This document shows, piece by piece, positions 34,028 through 42,108 of a stretch of DNA of 42,108 bases (positions within the stretch are counted from its first letter, which is position 1; each line of letters begins with the position of its first letter). A program made the translations under genes and the position numbers. The notes under the pieces were generated by a model. It was not told where the DNA came from and did no database searches. It was given only the letters and a program-made list of their open reading frames with translations. The stretch is from Nitrospira sp. SB0677_bin_15 (GTDB lineage Bacteria > Nitrospirota > Nitrospiria > Nitrospirales > UBA8639): NCBI GenBank assembly GCA_009842645.1, contig VYFB01000084.1:1-42108 (forward strand). The letters run 5' to 3'.

Positions 34028-34303
34028 CTACGAGTTCCGCATATCCTGCGGTGGGCGCTTCAAGCCCTTGGGAGGACCGGCTTGCTCGCTTTCCCATTCA
34101 TCCGTCAGGGGAGAAACCGCTTTGGCCTTCTTTCGCCGATGGATCTGGGTTTGGATACGCGTTGGCGATGTTCCGGTTGCTTGTTTTTCTTTATCCGGTT
34201 GAACCCGATTCATAGATTGAATCACCGAGGCCAAAGCGCTACGGATCGCGGTCCGAACACTCGGTCGAATAATTGCCTTTATTCCAGCAATGGATCTTGA
34301 CAT
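34028..34303 (-). CDS. Small basic hypothetical protein (doubtful)
   Basis: A 91-codon frame with an AAGGG box about 6 bp before its ATG encodes a lysine/arginine-rich protein (RRKKAKAV near the middle) with an N-terminal amphipathic stretch (AIIRPSVRTAIRSALASVIQSM). No family was recognised. It lies between the EF-hand-like protein gene and nuoA on the same strand. It may be a genuine small protein or a chance frame, and opposite-strand frames of similar length cover the same bases. Confidence 0.35.
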   Translation of the reverse strand: MSRSIAGIKAIIRPSVRTAIRSALASVIQSMNRVQPDKEKQATGTSPTRIQTQIHRRKKAKAVSPLTDEWESEQAGPPKGLKRPPQDMRNS

Positions 34304-34391
34304 TGCCCTTGCTTCCGCCAGGACATTATCTTAAAAGAATGTCAATGCGTAAGTCTACCGATTGGACAAGTCCGACCCTTTGCCACTTGGC

Positions 34392-34934
34392 TCACGGAGA
34401 CGGCGCGGACCATTGTGGAATACGCGAAGGCTCTTGTTCCAGGTGGCTGGTATCATACGTCCGTTCATTGCCGGTGATGCCGTCCTCGTCCGGGTCCGAC
34501 CACATCTCGCCTTTGCCCGTTTCAAATTTGCCATTTCCGTTGACATCCAACCAATAGAACAACGGAGACCCGACCGTCACGACCACCGGCGTGCCGAATT
34601 CATCCAGCCACACCTTGTAGGTCCGCCGGGCAGTCATGTAATTCACCACGCCGTCCCCGTTCATATCGAATTCCCGGAAGAACAAATCATTACGCCAGTC
34701 GTAATACCCCTTGACTTCACGATCGTCGAATTCTTCAGGTTCTTCCGGTAGAGGCGAGAAATCCCGTAAATGCGTTTCCCCTGAAGACTGAGTAGCCGAA
34801 GGGCTCGGGGGCGAAATCGGTGCCTCTTCCTGCCCATACACCCATACGGCCGGCATGCCCACAATCAGGATGAGAACTCGGAGCATCACAAGAAAAGCAC
34901 CGTTCCACGTTCTCCCGGCAATGATGACCCGCAT
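34392..34934 (-). CDS. Secreted protein with EF-hand-like calcium-binding loops
   Basis: Starting at ATG 34934, the 180-residue product has a signal-like segment (about 12-33, ending near VYGQEE). A proline/serine-rich linker follows, then a domain with three acidic loops of the DxNxDG type: FDMNGDGVVN, LDVNGNGKFE and DPDEDGITGNE. Such loops bind calcium in EF-hand and dockerin-like repeats. A longer frame upstream overlaps the priA promoter region and is not preferred. It is divergent from the priA-like gene by 59 bp. It probably acts in the periplasm or outside the cell; its function is unknown. Confidence 0.68.
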   Translation of the reverse strand: MRVIIAGRTWNGAFLVMLRVLILIVGMPAVWVYGQEEAPISPPSPSATQSSGETHLRDFSPLPEEPEEFDDREVKGYYDWRNDLFFREFDMNGDGVVNYMTARRTYKVWLDEFGTPVVVTVGSPLFYWLDVNGNGKFETGKGEMWSDPDEDGITGNERTYDTSHLEQEPSRIPQWSAPSP

Positions 34935-34993
34935 TTCAAATCCCGGCTTTTCTTTCGTTGTGAGGTCACCACTCCTTTGGCACAATAGCCCGT

Positions 34994-37360
34994 ATGCCGC
35001 GATCCTATGCCGACGTTGTCTTTCCTCCCAGGACCTCTCAAGCATTTACGTACCGTATTCCTCAATCATGGAATTCCCTGCCCAAAATAGGGCAATGGGT
35101 TCTGGCACCGTTCGGACCGCGCGTCAAGCCGGGTATTATTGTCTCTCTTGCCGTAAACGCGAAGCAACCCCTGATTGATCCCGACCGTATTCGCGAACTG
35201 TATCGCATCACCTCGGTCCACTGGGAGCCGGGCCCCAAGCTGGTTGCGTTGGCGGAATGGATGACCGACTATTACCTGGCTCCGGCGGGAACCTGCCTGG
35301 CGCTTGTCCAACCACCGGACATCCCCTTTCGCAGCAGCACACGTTGGACCATCACTCAGCAAGGGCAACAACGCCTGGAAATCGCCAGGACCGGCACTTC
35401 CACGCACACGCTCCTCACCGCGCTCGCCAAGCGTTCCAAGGGCTTGGCGCAATCAACCATTGAGACGCTGCTGGACAACCCCTCCACGGTCCTACAAAGG
35501 CTCAAGCGAAATAAGTGGATTCAGCCCAGGCAGGACTGGACCGAATTGCCGGTCCCAAGCAACCCCACACCGATATCCCTTGCAAAGGATTTTCTCGAAG
35601 CCTCGGAAGGGAAAACCCTGGATTCCCGCTTTCGCGGGAATGACGAAGGGGATAGCGGGAAAAACGGAGAGAGAGGCGGCAAAAACAAGAGTAGGGCCAG
35701 AAAGGACAGCACGCCTGCACGGGGCGTTCCTGAAATCCCGGAGGAAAACCCTGGCTTATTCTCCTGGCGGGGCCGTTTTCGGCAACACCTCGCAGCCAAA
35801 CGATTCGGTGAGTTGCTGCTCAGCGATTTGGAAGACCCGCCACCGCTGTTGGGCGACGTCATACAAGAAACAATGGCCCAGGGAAGGACGGTCCTGGTCA
35901 TTGCCCCGAATATCAACCGGTCGAGACGCCTGGTCTCCTATCTTCGACAGTCGGTGGGACAACCGATAGGCGAGTTTCACAGCGGCCATTCAGACAAGCA
36001 ACGTCTTCAACTTTGGGAAGCCATCAAACAGGGGAATTATTCCGTGATCGTGGGGACCAGATCCGCACTGTTCCTCCCTCTCCCTTCCCTGGGCTGCGTA
36101 TGGATCGAACGTGAAGGAGACAGCGCGTACAAGGAAGACCCGATTCCGCACTATCACGCCCGGGAGGTCGCACGAAAAAAAGCCGAGTTGGACGACGCCG
36201 TGCTCGTGCTGCACGCGCCTTACCCGACACTCGAGACCGTGCATCGCTTTGCCGAAGACGCCAGGTCTCCTCGGGTTTTCGCCGACAAGAGCACACCAAA
36301 GCCGGTTCAGGTGATCAGCCTGCAGGACTTGGCGTTCGGCACGATGTTCTCCGGCACCCTGCAGGACGGCATGGAGCAGGCCCTGCAGCAAGGTGGCGGA
36401 ATCGTGATCTACCATAATCGCAAAGGGTTTTCATCATCCATCACCTGTCGGGATTGCGGGACCGCGCCACAATGCCCGCGCTGCCGCATCCCGTTGGGTC
36501 TCCGGCAATCACAACTGCGGTGTTCCTATTGCGGCCAAGCCGAACCCATCCCGTCCGCGTGTCCGGCCTGTTCCGGCATTCGTTTGGAACCGGTGGGATT
36601 CGGCACCGAACGTCTTGAAGAAGAATTGCGCCGTTTGTACCCCAACGCCGCCATTGCCCGCTATGACGGCAACACGATACGGACCGAAGCCGCTGCGAAC
36701 CGTATCCGCGAGCAATTTTCACAGGGCAGGGTCCACGTGGTCGTCGGGACGGAACTGCTCTTCCAGGCGTCGCCGTTCACGCCGGTGAGATGCGTCGGCA
36801 TCCCCTATGCGGATGCCGGCCTGCACGTGCCGGATTTTCGATCGTCGGAACGCGTGTTTCACCACCTCCAACAGGCCGTGGATCTCGTCACCCCCGGCCT
36901 TTCGGGGTCCACGATCATTCAAACCCGCCTCCCTTCACACCCGGTCATGCATGCCATCAGCCAACAACAACCCAACCTCTTCTATGACCATGAATTGGCG
37001 TTTCGCCGGCTGGTGGGGTATCCACCCTTCGGGCAGCTCATCCAATTACACGTCTCAGGTCAAGATGCAACGGAAACCGAGGAGGCCGCAAAGCTATGGC
37101 ACCAGCATCTCACGGAACAACTCGCACGTATGATTGCACAAGGCGAGAGGCAGCAGGGCGAACAGGACGCGGTCCTGGGTCCCCTTGCCGCGTATGGGGC
37201 CCAACCACGAGGGCTCTCCCGCTATCATCTGCTAGTCAAAGTCGCAGATGGCACCGCCGGACGAACCCTCGTTCGACGGACACTCGAATTGATGACACAG
37301 AGGAAACCCCATCGACGCCTGAAATTCGGGGTGAACGTGGACCCTGTCGACGTGACGTAG
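34994..37360 (+). CDS. priA: PriA homologue with degenerate helicase motifs
   Basis: This 788-residue protein aligns with primosomal helicase PriA along its length. It has the N-terminal DNA-binding domain (YADVVFPPRTSQAFTYRIP, WVLAPFGPRVKPGIIVS) and GTRSALFLPLP. Eight zinc cysteines (C485, C488, C494, C497, C510, C513, C523, C526) and the C-terminal GYPPFGQLIQLHVSG are present. All ATPase motifs are altered: the Walker A GVTGSGKTE position reads SDLEDPPPL, DEEHD reads EREGD, GSATPS reads LHAPYP, KGxDF reads QASPF and QVAGRAGR reads QAVDLVTPG. The frame is intact, so this is not simple decay. It probably binds forks or primosome partners without unwinding. Residues about 205-235 are a low-complexity insertion containing a translated REP. 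Confidence 0.85.
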   Translation: MPRSYADVVFPPRTSQAFTYRIPQSWNSLPKIGQWVLAPFGPRVKPGIIVSLAVNAKQPLIDPDRIRELYRITSVHWEPGPKLVALAEWMTDYYLAPAGTCLALVQPPDIPFRSSTRWTITQQGQQRLEIARTGTSTHTLLTALAKRSKGLAQSTIETLLDNPSTVLQRLKRNKWIQPRQDWTELPVPSNPTPISLAKDFLEASEGKTLDSRFRGNDEGDSGKNGERGGKNKSRARKDSTPARGVPEIPEENPGLFSWRGRFRQHLAAKRFGELLLSDLEDPPPLLGDVIQETMAQGRTVLVIAPNINRSRRLVSYLRQSVGQPIGEFHSGHSDKQRLQLWEAIKQGNYSVIVGTRSALFLPLPSLGCVWIEREGDSAYKEDPIPHYHAREVARKKAELDDAVLVLHAPYPTLETVHRFAEDARSPRVFADKSTPKPVQVISLQDLAFGTMFSGTLQDGMEQALQQGGGIVIYHNRKGFSSSITCRDCGTAPQCPRCRIPLGLRQSQLRCSYCGQAEPIPSACPACSGIRLEPVGFGTERLEEELRRLYPNAAIARYDGNTIRTEAAANRIREQFSQGRVHVVVGTELLFQASPFTPVRCVGIPYADAGLHVPDFRSSERVFHHLQQAVDLVTPGLSGSTIIQTRLPSHPVMHAISQQQPNLFYDHELAFRRLVGYPPFGQLIQLHVSGQDATETEEAAKLWHQHLTEQLARMIAQGERQQGEQDAVLGPLAAYGAQPRGLSRYHLLVKVADGTAGRTLVRRTLELMTQRKPHRRLKFGVNVDPVDVT
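35622..35641. repeat. REP hairpin inside the priA-like coding sequence
   Basis: ATTCCCGC-TTTC-GCGGGAAT is the same palindrome as at 32834-32853. It is read in frame as part of LDSRFRGND around residue 210, in a charged linker (GKNGERGGKNKSRARK) that ordinary PriA proteins lack. It is therefore an in-frame insertion between the DNA-binding and helicase-like domains. Confidence 0.85.
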
Positions 37361-37407
37361 CAGGAGAACCGTCTTGACGGCATACCGGGTGCAGGAGATG
37401 ATAAAAA

Positions 37408-37836
37408 ATGCGCCTCTGGAGCATCCATCCGCAATATCTTGATCCCCGGGGCTTGGTGGCACTGTGGCGGGAAGGGTTGCTCGCTCAGGCGGTACTCAGG
37501 GGCGAAACCACTGGCTACACGCACCATCCCCAGTTGCTCCGATTTCGTAAGCAATCATCCCCGGTCGCGTGCATCGCCGAATATCTGCGGGCCGTTCACG
37601 CAGAATCAGTCAAGCGGGGATACCGATTCGACGCCAGAAAGATCGCCCGTGGCCGCACGTCCGGTAGGATCGACGTCCCGCGTGGCCAGATCGACTTCGA
37701 ATGGCAGCATCTCATGAAGAAGCTGGAAATACGCGCACCGAAATGGCGCGAGACGCTCATGACGGTAGCTTCCCCACTACCCCACCCTCTATTTCGGGTA
37801 AAGTCCGGTGGTGTCGCGGATTGGGAAAGGCCGTAA
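37408..37836 (+). CDS. Pyr_excise-family DNA glycosylase homologue (T4 endonuclease V-like)
   Basis: This 142-residue protein matches the pyrimidine-dimer DNA glycosylase family: MRLWSIHPQYLDPRGLVALWREGLLAQAVLRG, followed by HHPQLLRF and HAESVKRGYRFD. The glutamate of the WREG motif corresponds to the catalytic Glu23 of T4 endonuclease V. The N-terminal catalytic threonine of the T4 enzyme is replaced by arginine, as in many bacterial homologues, so the activity may differ. It lies 47 bp after the priA-like gene in the same direction and may be co-transcribed with it. Confidence 0.82.
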   Translation: MRLWSIHPQYLDPRGLVALWREGLLAQAVLRGETTGYTHHPQLLRFRKQSSPVACIAEYLRAVHAESVKRGYRFDARKIARGRTSGRIDVPRGQIDFEWQHLMKKLEIRAPKWRETLMTVASPLPHPLFRVKSGGVADWERP

Positions 37837-37995
37837 TCTCTTTCAAACGCGGTTTCTTCATGACCCTCCTCTTGCCCCAAGAAGCTATCTTCTCACATAA
37901 TTGTTGCGCTCTAAAAATCCCAAAGCAGGCGCTATCCGGGGAATCCTCGCTTTTGGTTGCCAGTTATGCGAAAAATTTATTGAATTGAAAAATTC

Positions 37996-38577
37996 ATGAC
38001 TAACTCCATACTGAAACGGTGGGACATCACGGTCGAGGAACTCACCCAAGTGGTTGATCAGAACCCAAGCATCAGGGGAATGCTGCTCGGCTATCTGGCG
38101 GAGGTGAAGTTGGAAAAATTATGGCTCAGACGTACGGGGATTTCTGACGTATCAAAGCACGACGATCATGACAGGAAAAAGAAAGGCGACCGTGTAGTTG
38201 CTTACAAAGGCAGGGAGTTCATCTTCGAATCAAAATCTCTACAGACCAATACCATACGAAAAACAGACGAGGGTTGGGTTGGCAAAACCCAAGTCGATGC
38301 GAGTGACAGACGCGAAGTCGTTCTTCCCGATGGGACGAGAGTCAATACAACCTGTTTACTTCGTAACGAATTTCATATTCTGGCAGTCAACGTTTTTTCC
38401 TTCGAAGACAAATGGCGATTTGTCTTTGCAAAAAACAGCGACCTCCCGTCCTCAAAATACAAAGGCTATACCGAGTATCAACGGAGTCATTTGCTTGCCA
38501 CTCTCGTGACAGTTCATTGGCCGCCCATACCGCCGTTCTATGAGGAACCCTTTACTTTGATGAACGAGATGCTTTAG
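37996..38577 (+). CDS. Probable type II restriction endonuclease (PD-(D/E)xK)
   Basis: This 193-residue protein has a nuclease-like core: a helix with [12 protein letters not shown] (33-44), then [20 protein letters not shown], in which D65, E78 and K80 form a D...ExK site. The remainder ([26 protein letters not shown]) fits strand-rich restriction enzymes that distinguish a substrate. I recognise no specific family. It is convergent with a DNA methyltransferase and their 3' ends overlap by 26 bp, which supports a restriction-modification pair. The preceding 159 bp is AT-richer and shows no gene. Confidence 0.68.
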   Translation: MTNSILKRWDITVEELTQVVDQNPSIRGMLLGYLAEVKLEKLWLRRTGISDVSKHDDHDRKKKGDRVVAYKGREFIFESKSLQTNTIRKTDEGWVGKTQVDASDRREVVLPDGTRVNTTCLLRNEFHILAVNVFSFEDKWRFVFAKNSDLPSSKYKGYTEYQRSHLLATLVTVHWPPIPPFYEEPFTLMNEML

Positions 38578-39334
38578 CAAATCGCATTTGCGATGCCTTC
38601 TTGCCCTTCGGTCTTTTTACAAAGACAAGAAAGTATGAATGGTTCTTTCTGGCGTGCACCTGATTGATAACCCTGCTCATTCCAGGTTTATTGGGCCGAA
38701 CGACAATAAACAAATCTTTACAGAAGAATCCGATGGTGTCGTAGGCGTTGATGATTTCCACGTGGGTAAGATTTTGCCTGTTCGCGCTCACTTCATCCTG
38801 ACACTTGACGATAAATATTCCTCCATCCTTTAGAACGCGGTGAGCCTCTTTGCCGCCTTCCTTGTAAATCTCTAAAACGGCCTCGTGCCATTTTCCGCCG
38901 TTAGGTTGAGGGACCTCGTCACCATTCGAATAATGCTCTCTAAACGTGTTGTGTGTCCCGTCACCTGCTTTCGTGGTATTCCCTTTCCTGTAAAACCCTT
39001 CCATGTAAGGCGGGTCGAAGACTATCGCGTCAAATGAACTGTTTTTGTATGGGAGTTTTCGGCAATCTATCCCATCCGCAATATCGGACGGGGAAAAATC
39101 GTATTGACTCGTATCGACATTTTTCCAAAAGACTCCTTTACCATACGTCACATCCGCAATTTTTGCTCCATTCGTAACATGAAGCTTCAATACCTTTGGG
39201 AAAATGTCTGAATTATTTCCGACATACGAAGAGAAGATAAGGTCTGAGGTCGCTACGCCATTCGGACTTCTTCGTCCTGAAGGCGTATATCGTTCGGTCA
39301 ATTCAAAAGGCATTTCAACTTGTTTCGTATTCAT
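38552..39334 (-). CDS. DNA methyltransferase (N4/N6 type)
   Basis: This 260-residue enzyme contains the SAM-binding segment [11 protein letters not shown] (in place of a usual D-P-F-x-G-x-G) and the catalytic FDPPYMEGF motif near residue 110. An [16 protein letters not shown] strand later in the sequence is typical of N4-cytosine/N6-adenine methyltransferases. The ATG at 39334 is used; a GTG directly before it overlaps the upstream stop by one base. It is convergent with the endonuclease and follows the ribbon-helix-helix gene without a gap, forming a compact restriction-modification module. Confidence 0.82.
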   Translation of the reverse strand: MNTKQVEMPFELTERYTPSGRRSPNGVATSDLIFSSYVGNNSDIFPKVLKLHVTNGAKIADVTYGKGVFWKNVDTSQYDFSPSDIADGIDCRKLPYKNSSFDAIVFDPPYMEGFYRKGNTTKAGDGTHNTFREHYSNGDEVPQPNGGKWHEAVLEIYKEGGKEAHRVLKDGGIFIVKCQDEVSANRQNLTHVEIINAYDTIGFFCKDLFIVVRPNKPGMSRVINQVHARKNHSYFLVFVKRPKGKKASQMRFAKASRSSK

Positions 39335-39336
39335 CA

Positions 39337-39576
39337 CTACTCGATATTTCCGAATTGCTCTTTCAGAAGTTCCCTTATCGCATCTGCCATTTTAATGCCT
39401 TGTCGTGCGCATCCTGCCTTGATATTGGCATGTAGAGAAGCTGGAACGTCAATCGTCAGACGTTTCATTTCCCCAGGATTTACTCCGAACACAGGAGACT
39501 CTTCACGCACCACCCATCCCCGATTACCACTATCGGAGACAGGTTTACGAGATTTGTTTTTTGAATCGTATTTCAT
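39337..39576 (-). CDS. Small ribbon-helix-helix protein, possible module regulator
   Basis: This 79-residue protein has a flexible, charged N-terminus (1-35) and a C-terminal ribbon-helix-helix pattern: [39 protein letters not shown]. This resembles ParG-like and antitoxin-like DNA-binding proteins. Its stop codon overlaps a possible start of the methyltransferase gene. Like the RHH gene ahead of the SacI-type operon at 17504, it may regulate restriction-modification expression. It could also be a solitary antitoxin-like protein. Confidence 0.7.
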   Translation of the reverse strand: MKYDSKNKSRKPVSDSGNRGWVVREESPVFGVNPGEMKRLTIDVPASLHANIKAGCARQGIKMADAIRELLKEQFGNIE

Positions 39577-39629
39577 GATTTACGATTTTACAGAAACCGA
39601 TTTTCTCCAGTCAAGATGTAAGGAAGTTT

Positions 39630-40079
39630 TTACCGCTGCTTCTTTCGCTTGGCTTTGGCTTGGTTGGGCGTTAAGGGAACAGCAGGTTCTTCGGGTGCGG
39701 GTTGGGTCCGGCGGTACAGGCCGTAGGCAAAGGTCAGCCAGAAGATTCCGGAAAACACTCCGAACAACACCGCCGTGAAGACCTTGCTCATCTCTTCGAG
39801 AGGCGGTTCGGGACCGAATTGTTGAAGCTCGCCTAACATGAGAAACGGCCACGCGAGGCTTTCAAGCCCCAGCAGCAAGGTGGACCACATCCAGACCTGA
39901 GCCACGCCGGAGCAGGTCTTCGCAAACACCACCATGAGCCCCACCACCACGACAACGGTCGCGCCCAAGGAGAGGCCTCCTTGAAGAAACCAGAGCCCTC
40001 CGGCGACGGCCATGGCACCAAGAACCGCATTGACCAGAAGGCGGACACTCAGGTTCGCCCCTACAGCATCATCCGGCAT
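39630..40079 (-). CDS. Small integral membrane protein of unknown function
   Basis: Starting at ATG 40079, which has an AAGGTGA ribosome binding site about 6 bp upstream, this 149-residue protein has about four hydrophobic segments. They lie around residues 14-32, 36-52, 58-76 and 98-118 (VFTAVLFGVFSGIFWLTFAYG). The tail is hydrophilic and lysine-rich (AKAKRKKQR). An acidic stretch (GPEPPLEEMSK) lies between the third and fourth segments. No family was recognised and no operon partner is evident; the nearest same-strand gene is the protease 279 bp upstream. Confidence 0.65.
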   Translation of the reverse strand: MPDDAVGANLSVRLLVNAVLGAMAVAGGLWFLQGGLSLGATVVVVVGLMVVFAKTCSGVAQVWMWSTLLLGLESLAWPFLMLGELQQFGPEPPLEEMSKVFTAVLFGVFSGIFWLTFAYGLYRRTQPAPEEPAVPLTPNQAKAKRKKQR

Positions 40080-40189
40080 GGCCGTCACCTTAGCACATTT
40101 ATTCTGAGGCCCGCACGGCACCATGGCCGTCATGGAGGGCAGGCAACCGTGAAGGCGTTACAAAACGCCGGATGGCCTGAAGCTTTCCA

Positions 40190-40230
40190 TTCCCTCTCAC
40201 CCTGCCCTCTCCCGCCAGGGGCGAGGGTTT
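40190..40230. repeat. GC-rich hairpin repeat near the protease gene
   Basis: CCCTCTCACCCTGCCCTCTCCCGCCAGGGGCGAGGG is another copy of the family at 13054 and 19956. It lies in the 224-bp gap between the protease and membrane protein genes, where no gene was recognised. Confidence 0.55.
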
Positions 40231-40357
40231 CCATGTAGAAGAGTCAACGGAACTACTTACAGAGAATCAAGGGGAAAAGACAGGTTGTCTTCCGTCTCGG
40301 AAGGAGAAGAAGCGGAGCGCATGATGAAAGACTATTTGACGGAAGAGAAAAACTCCG

Positions 40358-41902
40358 TCATTTCCCTCCGATCGACAGGAAGAGCGTCGAGCGTCCTCGT
40401 CTGAGGAGCACCAGAACCGCATCGTTTTCGTCGAGTTGACTGGTAACGCGATCGAAATCGTCCGCATCCGCGATGGCGACCCGGTTGATTTCCATGATGA
40501 CGTCGTCTTTTCGTATACCGGCCTGCGCGGCACGACTGTCGGGCTGGACCTTCATGACGCGCACCCCTGTGTCGCCGGCAGACTGTTCCACCGATTCGAC
40601 CGTCAAACCGGACAGGGCGTGATGCTCACCGACGGTACCCACTTCGCCGGTCCCGGCCAAATCTTTGGGCATCAGTCCGATGACGACGTCAAGGCGCCTC
40701 TTGTTGCCTTCACGAAGAAGTTCCACGGTCACCATGGTCTGGGGAGGAGTTTCAGCCACGTAGGTACGCAATTTTGTCGAATTCTCGACCAGTCGCCCGT
40801 CGTATTCACGAATGATGTCACCCCGTTGAAACCTGGCCTCTTCCGCGGGACTCCCATCGACCACGTCGGTCACCAACGCGCCTTTGGTCTCGGTGGTTTC
40901 AAATTGTTTCGCCAGGTCGGGAGTCAGGTCCTGAATGGACACACCGAGCCAGCCCCGTACCATTTTGCCGTACGCTTTCAAACTGTGGACCACACCTTTG
41001 GCCATATTGCTCGGGATGGCAAACCCGATACCCATGTACCCGCCGCTTCGGCTGAAGATGGCCGTGTTGATGCCGATAAGTTCCCCTCGGACGTTCACCA
41101 GGGCCCCGCCGGAGTTGCCCGGATTGATGGCTGCATCCGTTTGAATAAAATCCTCGTAGTCGGCTATACCCACGTTAGCCCGTCCCACGGCGCTGATAAT
41201 GCCCATGGTCACGGTCTGGTTCAGGCCGAAGGGGTTCCCCACGGCCACGACCATCTCCCCGACCTCCAACGTGCCGGAATCACCCCAGGAGAGGAACGGT
41301 AAATCCGACGCATCAATTTTCAATATGGCCAAGTCGGTCTTGGGATCGGTCCCGATCAATTCCGCATCGAATTTTCGCTGATCCCCCAGCACCACCTGGA
41401 TTTCATCGCCCTCGGCCACCACGTGATTGTTCGTGACGATGTATCCACCGGGATGGACGATAACTCCGGAGCCCATGCCCTGTTGCCGGCGTCTCGGGGC
41501 CTGGCGACGTTCCTCTCTGAATCGGTCTCCGAAAAACTTCCGAAAGAAGGGGTCATCAAAAAACGGGGAATGCGGAAACGGAGAACTTCGCGGGACGGTC
41601 GTCTTCACGATGGAAATATTGACCACCGCGGGCGTGACTTTCCTGGCAATTGCGATCAGGTGCTGATTGAACCGGAGGAGGTCTTCGCTCGTGGCGGGAG
41701 GAGAAAAGGCAGCCGGTTGAGCCACGGAGTCTTGCGCAAGTAGCTCCGGGGGCGCAACCTGTTCTCCCGAAGCTTGGGTGGGCGTGGACGGCTGAAAGAA
41801 CGTCGCGCTCGCTCCCAACGCCAGGCATACGCAGATAAAACTCCCGATCGCCAGAACGACGGGTTTTTTCAAGACGGAATTCAAGGACCATTGTTCTCGC
41901 AT
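40358..41902 (-). CDS. degP: DegP/HtrA-type periplasmic serine protease (Do family)
   Basis: This 514-residue protein has an N-terminal membrane or signal segment (about 13-35), then a trypsin-like protease domain with the triad H160 (TNNHVV), D190 (TDPKTDLAI) and S264 (GNSGGAL). Two PDZ domains follow (about 310-400 and 425-510). The long LA-loop-like region rich in Phe and Arg (FFDDPFFRKFFGDRFREERRQ) is typical of Do-family proteases. It degrades or refolds misfolded proteins in the periplasm. An AAGGAAGG ribosome binding site precedes the ATG. The upstream region runs into the repeat at the window edge. Confidence 0.94.
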   Translation of the reverse strand: MREQWSLNSVLKKPVVLAIGSFICVCLALGASATFFQPSTPTQASGEQVAPPELLAQDSVAQPAAFSPPATSEDLLRFNQHLIAIARKVTPAVVNISIVKTTVPRSSPFPHSPFFDDPFFRKFFGDRFREERRQAPRRRQQGMGSGVIVHPGGYIVTNNHVVAEGDEIQVVLGDQRKFDAELIGTDPKTDLAILKIDASDLPFLSWGDSGTLEVGEMVVAVGNPFGLNQTVTMGIISAVGRANVGIADYEDFIQTDAAINPGNSGGALVNVRGELIGINTAIFSRSGGYMGIGFAIPSNMAKGVVHSLKAYGKMVRGWLGVSIQDLTPDLAKQFETTETKGALVTDVVDGSPAEEARFQRGDIIREYDGRLVENSTKLRTYVAETPPQTMVTVELLREGNKRRLDVVIGLMPKDLAGTGEVGTVGEHHALSGLTVESVEQSAGDTGVRVMKVQPDSRAAQAGIRKDDVIMEINRVAIADADDFDRVTSQLDENDAVLVLLRRGRSTLFLSIGGK

Positions 41903-41987
41903 CTGACCTTCCTTAGCTGTATTCGGAAATTAACACAAAAATTGGTAAGGAACCTCTAATCCCCGATTAAGAACGTCGAGGACAGGT

Positions 41988-42108
41988 TTAGTGCACTATC
42001 AGGTGCGGGGCTGCGTTGTGTCCTCACTCAACCCTCACCTATCTCTCTGAGATAGCTTCGGGTTTCGCTCCGGGACGCCTTGCCCGGCATCCCGCTATCA
42101 CACTGAAT
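41988..42108. repeat. MITE-like dispersed repeat at the right edge
   Basis: This copy of about 121 bp is in inverse orientation to the partial copy at 1-58. Its terminus at the window end reads CACTGAAT, and the opposite side reads GTTTAGTG, an imperfect inverted terminal repeat. The inner part can form hairpins (GATAGC...CCCGCTATC around 42051-42101). It codes for nothing. The element ends exactly at the window end, as expected if assembly stopped at a repeat. Confidence 0.7.

Noticed and set aside
33879-34097. A 72-codon hydrophobic frame upstream of nuoA
   Set aside because: No family resemblance was seen, its composition is odd, and it overlaps the more plausible but still doubtful frame at 34028-34303.

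Overview
The window looks like a contig from a Nitrospirota genome, most probably Nitrospira-like. The main evidence is a NADH:quinone oxidoreductase (complex I) cluster with two consecutive nuoM genes, the '2M' arrangement known from Nitrospira. A formate-dehydrogenase-like NuoG and many short palindromic repeats of kinds I associate with these genomes add support. No rRNA, tRNA or CRISPR array was recognised. Both ends of the window lie in copies of one short repeat in opposite orientation, so the sequence may be an assembly contig that stopped at repeats.

Layout. 1-2.2 kb: a two-gene solute:sodium symporter of the acetate type. 2.4-10.4 kb: an ergothioneine locus. egtB is divergent from a betaine/ergothioneine-type ABC transporter (ATPase plus a binding-protein/permease fusion), which is followed by egtD and an egtE-like PLP enzyme. 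Directly behind egtB, probably translationally coupled, is an unusual protein that joins a family-3 solute-binding domain to an autotransporter beta-barrel. 10.4-14.4 kb: a voltage-gated channel, glutamate formimidoyltransferase, a DsrE3-TusA sulfur-carrier pair, a solitary Phd antitoxin with a toxin stub, and an MBL-fold protein with altered metal ligands. 14.5-19.9 kb: an AT-richer, probably transferred island with an Nmad3/Nmad2 pair, an AAA/DUF4143 ATPase and a decaying SacI-family restriction-modification operon.

20.0-33.8 kb (minus strand): nuoA-B-C-D-G-I-J-K-L-M-M-N. nuoE, nuoF and nuoH are absent from the window. Short repeats have entered the operon twice. One of them separates nuoB from nuoC but leaves a 24-codon reading frame whose start and stop keep both gene junctions coupled. 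34-42.1 kb: a secreted protein with EF-hand-like loops, a PriA homologue in which every helicase motif is degenerate while the zinc cysteines are intact, a Pyr_excise-family glycosylase homologue, a second compact restriction-modification module with a ribbon-helix-helix gene, a small membrane protein and a DegP-type protease.

The strongest candidates for something undescribed are the solute-binding/autotransporter fusion in the ergothioneine locus, the helicase-dead PriA, and the coupling micro-ORF made by a repeat insertion in the nuo operon.
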